A stretch of 64,000 nucleotides of DNA from Mucilaginibacter phenanthrenivorans (GTDB lineage: Bacteria > Bacteroidota > Bacteroidia > Sphingobacteriales > Sphingobacteriaceae): contig NZ_JAHVAP010000002.1 in the NCBI RefSeq assembly GCF_024721155.1, positions 372,001 through 436,000 on the forward strand, written 5' to 3'. The notes beneath the pieces were generated by a model. The model saw only the letters and a program-made list of their open reading frames with translations. It did no database searches and had not been told where the DNA came from. The position numbers and the translations under genes were made by a program. Below, piece by piece: positions 61,626 through 64,000 of the stretch; within the stretch, counting starts at the first letter, position 1, and each line of letters begins with the position of its first letter.

Positions 61626-64000
61626 TTAAAATCCAACGTTTATACCAAACAATAGCTTCCTGCTGATGGGGTATTTAAAGCTTGATGTACCTGAGCTAAG
61701 ATCTACCTCAGGATCAACCCCCGAGAATTTTGTGAACGTTACCAGGTTATCGCCACTTATAAAGATCCTGGCGCTTCTTATTTTCAGGCTGCTGGTAAAG
61801 GCTGCGGGTAGCTGGTAGCCTAAAGTTGCGTTGCGCAGGCGCAGGTAGCTTCCGTTTTCAAGATAGCGTGTTGACTGCTGGTTTGAATTATTGTTACCGC
61901 CTTGTACAGCTTTTGGTTCGGTAGCGATATCGCCGGGTTTTGTCCAGCGGGTCCATCCGCTTGGTGCAACCATTGCGTTGTAGCTGTCATATAAACCATC
62001 GTTGTCAAAATATGCGCGACTATCGTTATACACTTTGTTTCCGTACACAAAATTGAAGAAAGTGCTTAACGAAAATCCCTTATAAGAAAAAGTGTTGGTT
62101 ATCCCGCCGGTAAACTTTGGTGAAGCGGAAGTTTCTGTAAATTCCTTTGTTGCGTTGGCGTAAGAATTTGTTAGCTGTTCGGTAACCTTGCCATTGGCAT
62201 CGGTAACCTGTTGTTTCCATTGCGGATCGCCATTGGCAGGATTAACGCCGGCCCAAATAGGCATATACCAGTCGTTCATATCATGTCCAACTGCTATCGG
62301 AAGCGGGCCTGCCGGGTTAACAGACGGTTCGCCGGCTTCCAGCGAAATTACTTTATTACGGTTAAAGGCTATGTTGAAATTGGTTTCCCATTTAAATTCG
62401 CCTACCAGGTTTTTTGAAGTTACGTTGATCTCAAGCCCCCTGTTACGTACGGAACCTACGTTCTCAAATTCATAATCGTAGCCTGATGTTGCAGGAAGCG
62501 GCACCTGGAACAATAGAGCACTTGATGTTTTTTGATAGATATCCAGGCTCACATCAATTCGATGAAATAAACCAAAATCAAGCCCGATGTTGGCTGTTTT
62601 TATTTTTTCCCAGGTTAAATTCGGATTGGCCTTTTGTGTTGGATAGGCTCCCGGAATACCGCCATAATTGGCCGACTGATCAATGGAATATAATCCTAGT
62701 GCCTGGTAATTGCCAATTTCGGCGTTACCTGTTGTACCATAGCTGGCGCGCAATTTTAAAAAGCTTACAGGCTTAATATTATCCATAAAGGATTCTTTGG
62801 TTAAGATCCATGATGCGCCTGCCTGGAAAAAGTTACCGCTTGGGTTATTGCTTCCGAAACGTGATGAGTATTCATGCACATATGAGCCTACCACAAAGTA
62901 TTTGCCGGCATAGTTGTAATCGGCCTGGCCCAGGTATTTTCTGAAGTTATAATTGTCGGTACCTCCGCTCGGGTCGCTTACAATATCGCTTGCGGTCGAC
63001 ATAACTGGCCGGCCCGGAGGCAACCCCTTGCCATTTAGCAATGCATCATCAAAATGATACGTCTGGCCTTCGCCTACAGCCAATAAGCTTAAATTATGCT
63101 GGCCGAAGCTATTGTCGTACTTTAACCTGTTTGACGTTAACAGCGTGCTGCTGTAATCGTCCTGGTTGTATAATTCGCCGGAATTTGCACCGCCAGATTT
63201 GGTACGGGCATCGTAATAGCTGATGTACTTATCATTGTACAGCGTTATCCTGTTATAGGTGGCAAAACTTAAATGCTTTGTGATATTATAATCAAGATTT
63301 AAGTCGCCGTTGTTACTGATACTGCGGCTGTTTGAAAAATTATACTGCAGGCCCTGTAAAGGGTTTTCTTTATCGCGGCCCTGCCATCCCGGGTAGGTAC
63401 GGCCATCAGTCGGCGTGCCATCTGCATTAAATGCCGGGTCGTAAGGCAGGTTTAAATAAGCGTCGTAGAGTAGATTATCGGTTGGATAAGTTTGCTGGGT
63501 GTAAATGGTGTTCAATAACACGCTTAGCTTTAACTTGTCATTTAATTTGGTAGTGATGTTGGTACGGAAGTTATAATTCCGGTTACCGTTATCAATTAAA
63601 GTTCCCTGCTCATTATAGTAGTTGCCTGAAATATAATATTGTGTTTTATCAGAGCCTCCGGAAACAGACAGGGTATGGTTTTGCGTAACCCCGGTTCTGA
63701 ATGCAACGTCAAACCAGTTTGTGTTGTGGTCCAGGTCAGAGGGAGTAACAGTTTCGAAAGTTTTTTGATAATCATACAACTGCTGCGAATTCATCAAATG
63801 GAAATTACCGGTTGTTTTGGTGTTAAATCCAACAACAGAGCTCATGTCAATTTTTGTTTGGCCGGCCTTACCTGTCTTGGTGGTAATAATAATAACGCCG
63901 TTTGCCGCACGTGAACCATAAAGGCCCGTAGCCGCTGCATCCTTTAAAACGGTTACCGACTCAACATCAGAAGCATTGTAGGTTCCACCAATGTTACCAT
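61626..64000 (-). CDS. SusC/RagA TonB-dependent receptor (5' part outside window)
   Basis: The frame is open to the right edge; the ATG at 63845 is internal. The 791 visible residues start within the plug domain (SVTVLKDAAATGLYGSRAANG, then TTKTGKAG), so signal peptide, carboxypeptidase-like domain and part of the plug are missing. The rest is the TonB-dependent barrel, ending with the SusC-like LLFGINVGF. It imports oligosaccharide with the SusD encoded 10 bp downstream. Typical length is about 1000 residues, so roughly 200 residues lie outside. No disruption is seen in the visible part. Confidence 0.95.
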   Translation of the reverse strand, partial: GNIGGTYNASDVESVTVLKDAAATGLYGSRAANGVIIITTKTGKAGQTKIDMSSVVGFNTKTTGNFHLMNSQQLYDYQKTFETVTPSDLDHNTNWFDVAFRTGVTQNHTLSVSGGSDKTQYYISGNYYNEQGTLIDNGNRNYNFRTNITTKLNDKLKLSVLLNTIYTQQTYPTDNLLYDAYLNLPYDPAFNADGTPTDGRTYPGWQGRDKENPLQGLQYNFSNSRSISNNGDLNLDYNITKHLSFATYNRITLYNDKYISYYDARTKSGGANSGELYNQDDYSSTLLTSNRLKYDNSFGQHNLSLLAVGEGQTYHFDDALLNGKGLPPGRPVMSTASDIVSDPSGGTDNYNFRKYLGQADYNYAGKYFVVGSYVHEYSSRFGSNNPSGNFFQAGASWILTKESFMDNIKPVSFLKLRASYGTTGNAEIGNYQALGLYSIDQSANYGGIPGAYPTQKANPNLTWEKIKTANIGLDFGLFHRIDVSLDIYQKTSSALLFQVPLPATSGYDYEFENVGSVRNRGLEINVTSKNLVGEFKWETNFNIAFNRNKVISLEAGEPSVNPAGPLPIAVGHDMNDWYMPIWAGVNPANGDPQWKQQVTDANGKVTEQLTNSYANATKEFTETSASPKFTGGITNTFSYKGFSLSTFFNFVYGNKVYNDSRAYFDNDGLYDSYNAMVAPSGWTRWTKPGDIATEPKAVQGGNNNSNQQSTRYLENGSYLRLRNATLGYQLPAAFTSSLKIRSARIFISGDNLVTFTKFSGVDPEVDLSSGTSSFKYPISRKLLFGINVGF

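Overview
The window looks like chromosomal DNA of a glycan-degrading Bacteroidota, most likely of the Sphingobacteriaceae (Mucilaginibacter-like). This rests on two SusC/SusD pairs, many secreted glycoside hydrolases (GH), Bacteroidota promoters of the TTTG-N19-TAnnTTTG type, and the absence of Shine-Dalgarno sequences. The genus is inference. I saw no rRNA, tRNA, CRISPR array or transposase.

Left region (1-14943): a co-directional run of polysaccharide-utilisation genes. It holds the end of one GH2 enzyme, a second complete GH2, a DUF5597-type GH35, a GH29 alpha-L-fucosidase with carbohydrate-binding modules, and a parallel beta-helix protein (GH141-like) ending in a PDZ domain. A SusC/SusD pair follows. 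The susD gene is interrupted by one in-frame TAA. A perfect LacI-family operator consensus lies in the long leader of susC, and a terminator closes the unit.

Fucose block (15028-23569): a divergent AraC regulator, then GH29, GH97, an FucP-type L-fucose permease, an aldo/keto sugar dehydrogenase, a rhamnose/fucose mutarotase and a zinc alcohol dehydrogenase. Together these would release L-fucose outside the cytoplasm, import it and start oxidising it without phosphorylation. The lactonase, dehydratase and cleavage steps are not in the window.

Middle (23807-37258): a polysaccharide deacetylase; a three-gene minus-strand unit (two NAD(P)-binding proteins and an AraC regulator); an HTH-pentapeptide-repeat fusion; a BlaI/BlaR1-type pair leading an M1 peptidase and a serine hydrolase; and a convergent membrane histidine kinase.

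Right region (37615-64000): GH92 and a large GH2 beta-galactosidase; then a minus-strand redox/stress operon (YceI, tautomerase, two SDRs, a SnoaL/lumazine-binding-like protein, nitronate monooxygenase) next to a Crp/Fnr regulator with two Crp-type palindromes. Next comes a repeat-rich gap holding one AT-rich orphan gene, a CPA1 antiporter, small hypotheticals, a TlpA-like thioredoxin and an APC permease. A compact cassette follows of a papain-like protease, an unknown protein and a putative outer-membrane protein. Last is a minus-strand SusC/SusD plus GH35 locus that runs off the right edge.

The least explained parts are the papain-like cassette (54566-57981), the HTH-pentapeptide gene with its tandem upstream repeats, the BlaR1-like sensor with a duplicated domain and no penicillin-binding domain, and the repeat-flanked orphan at 48638.
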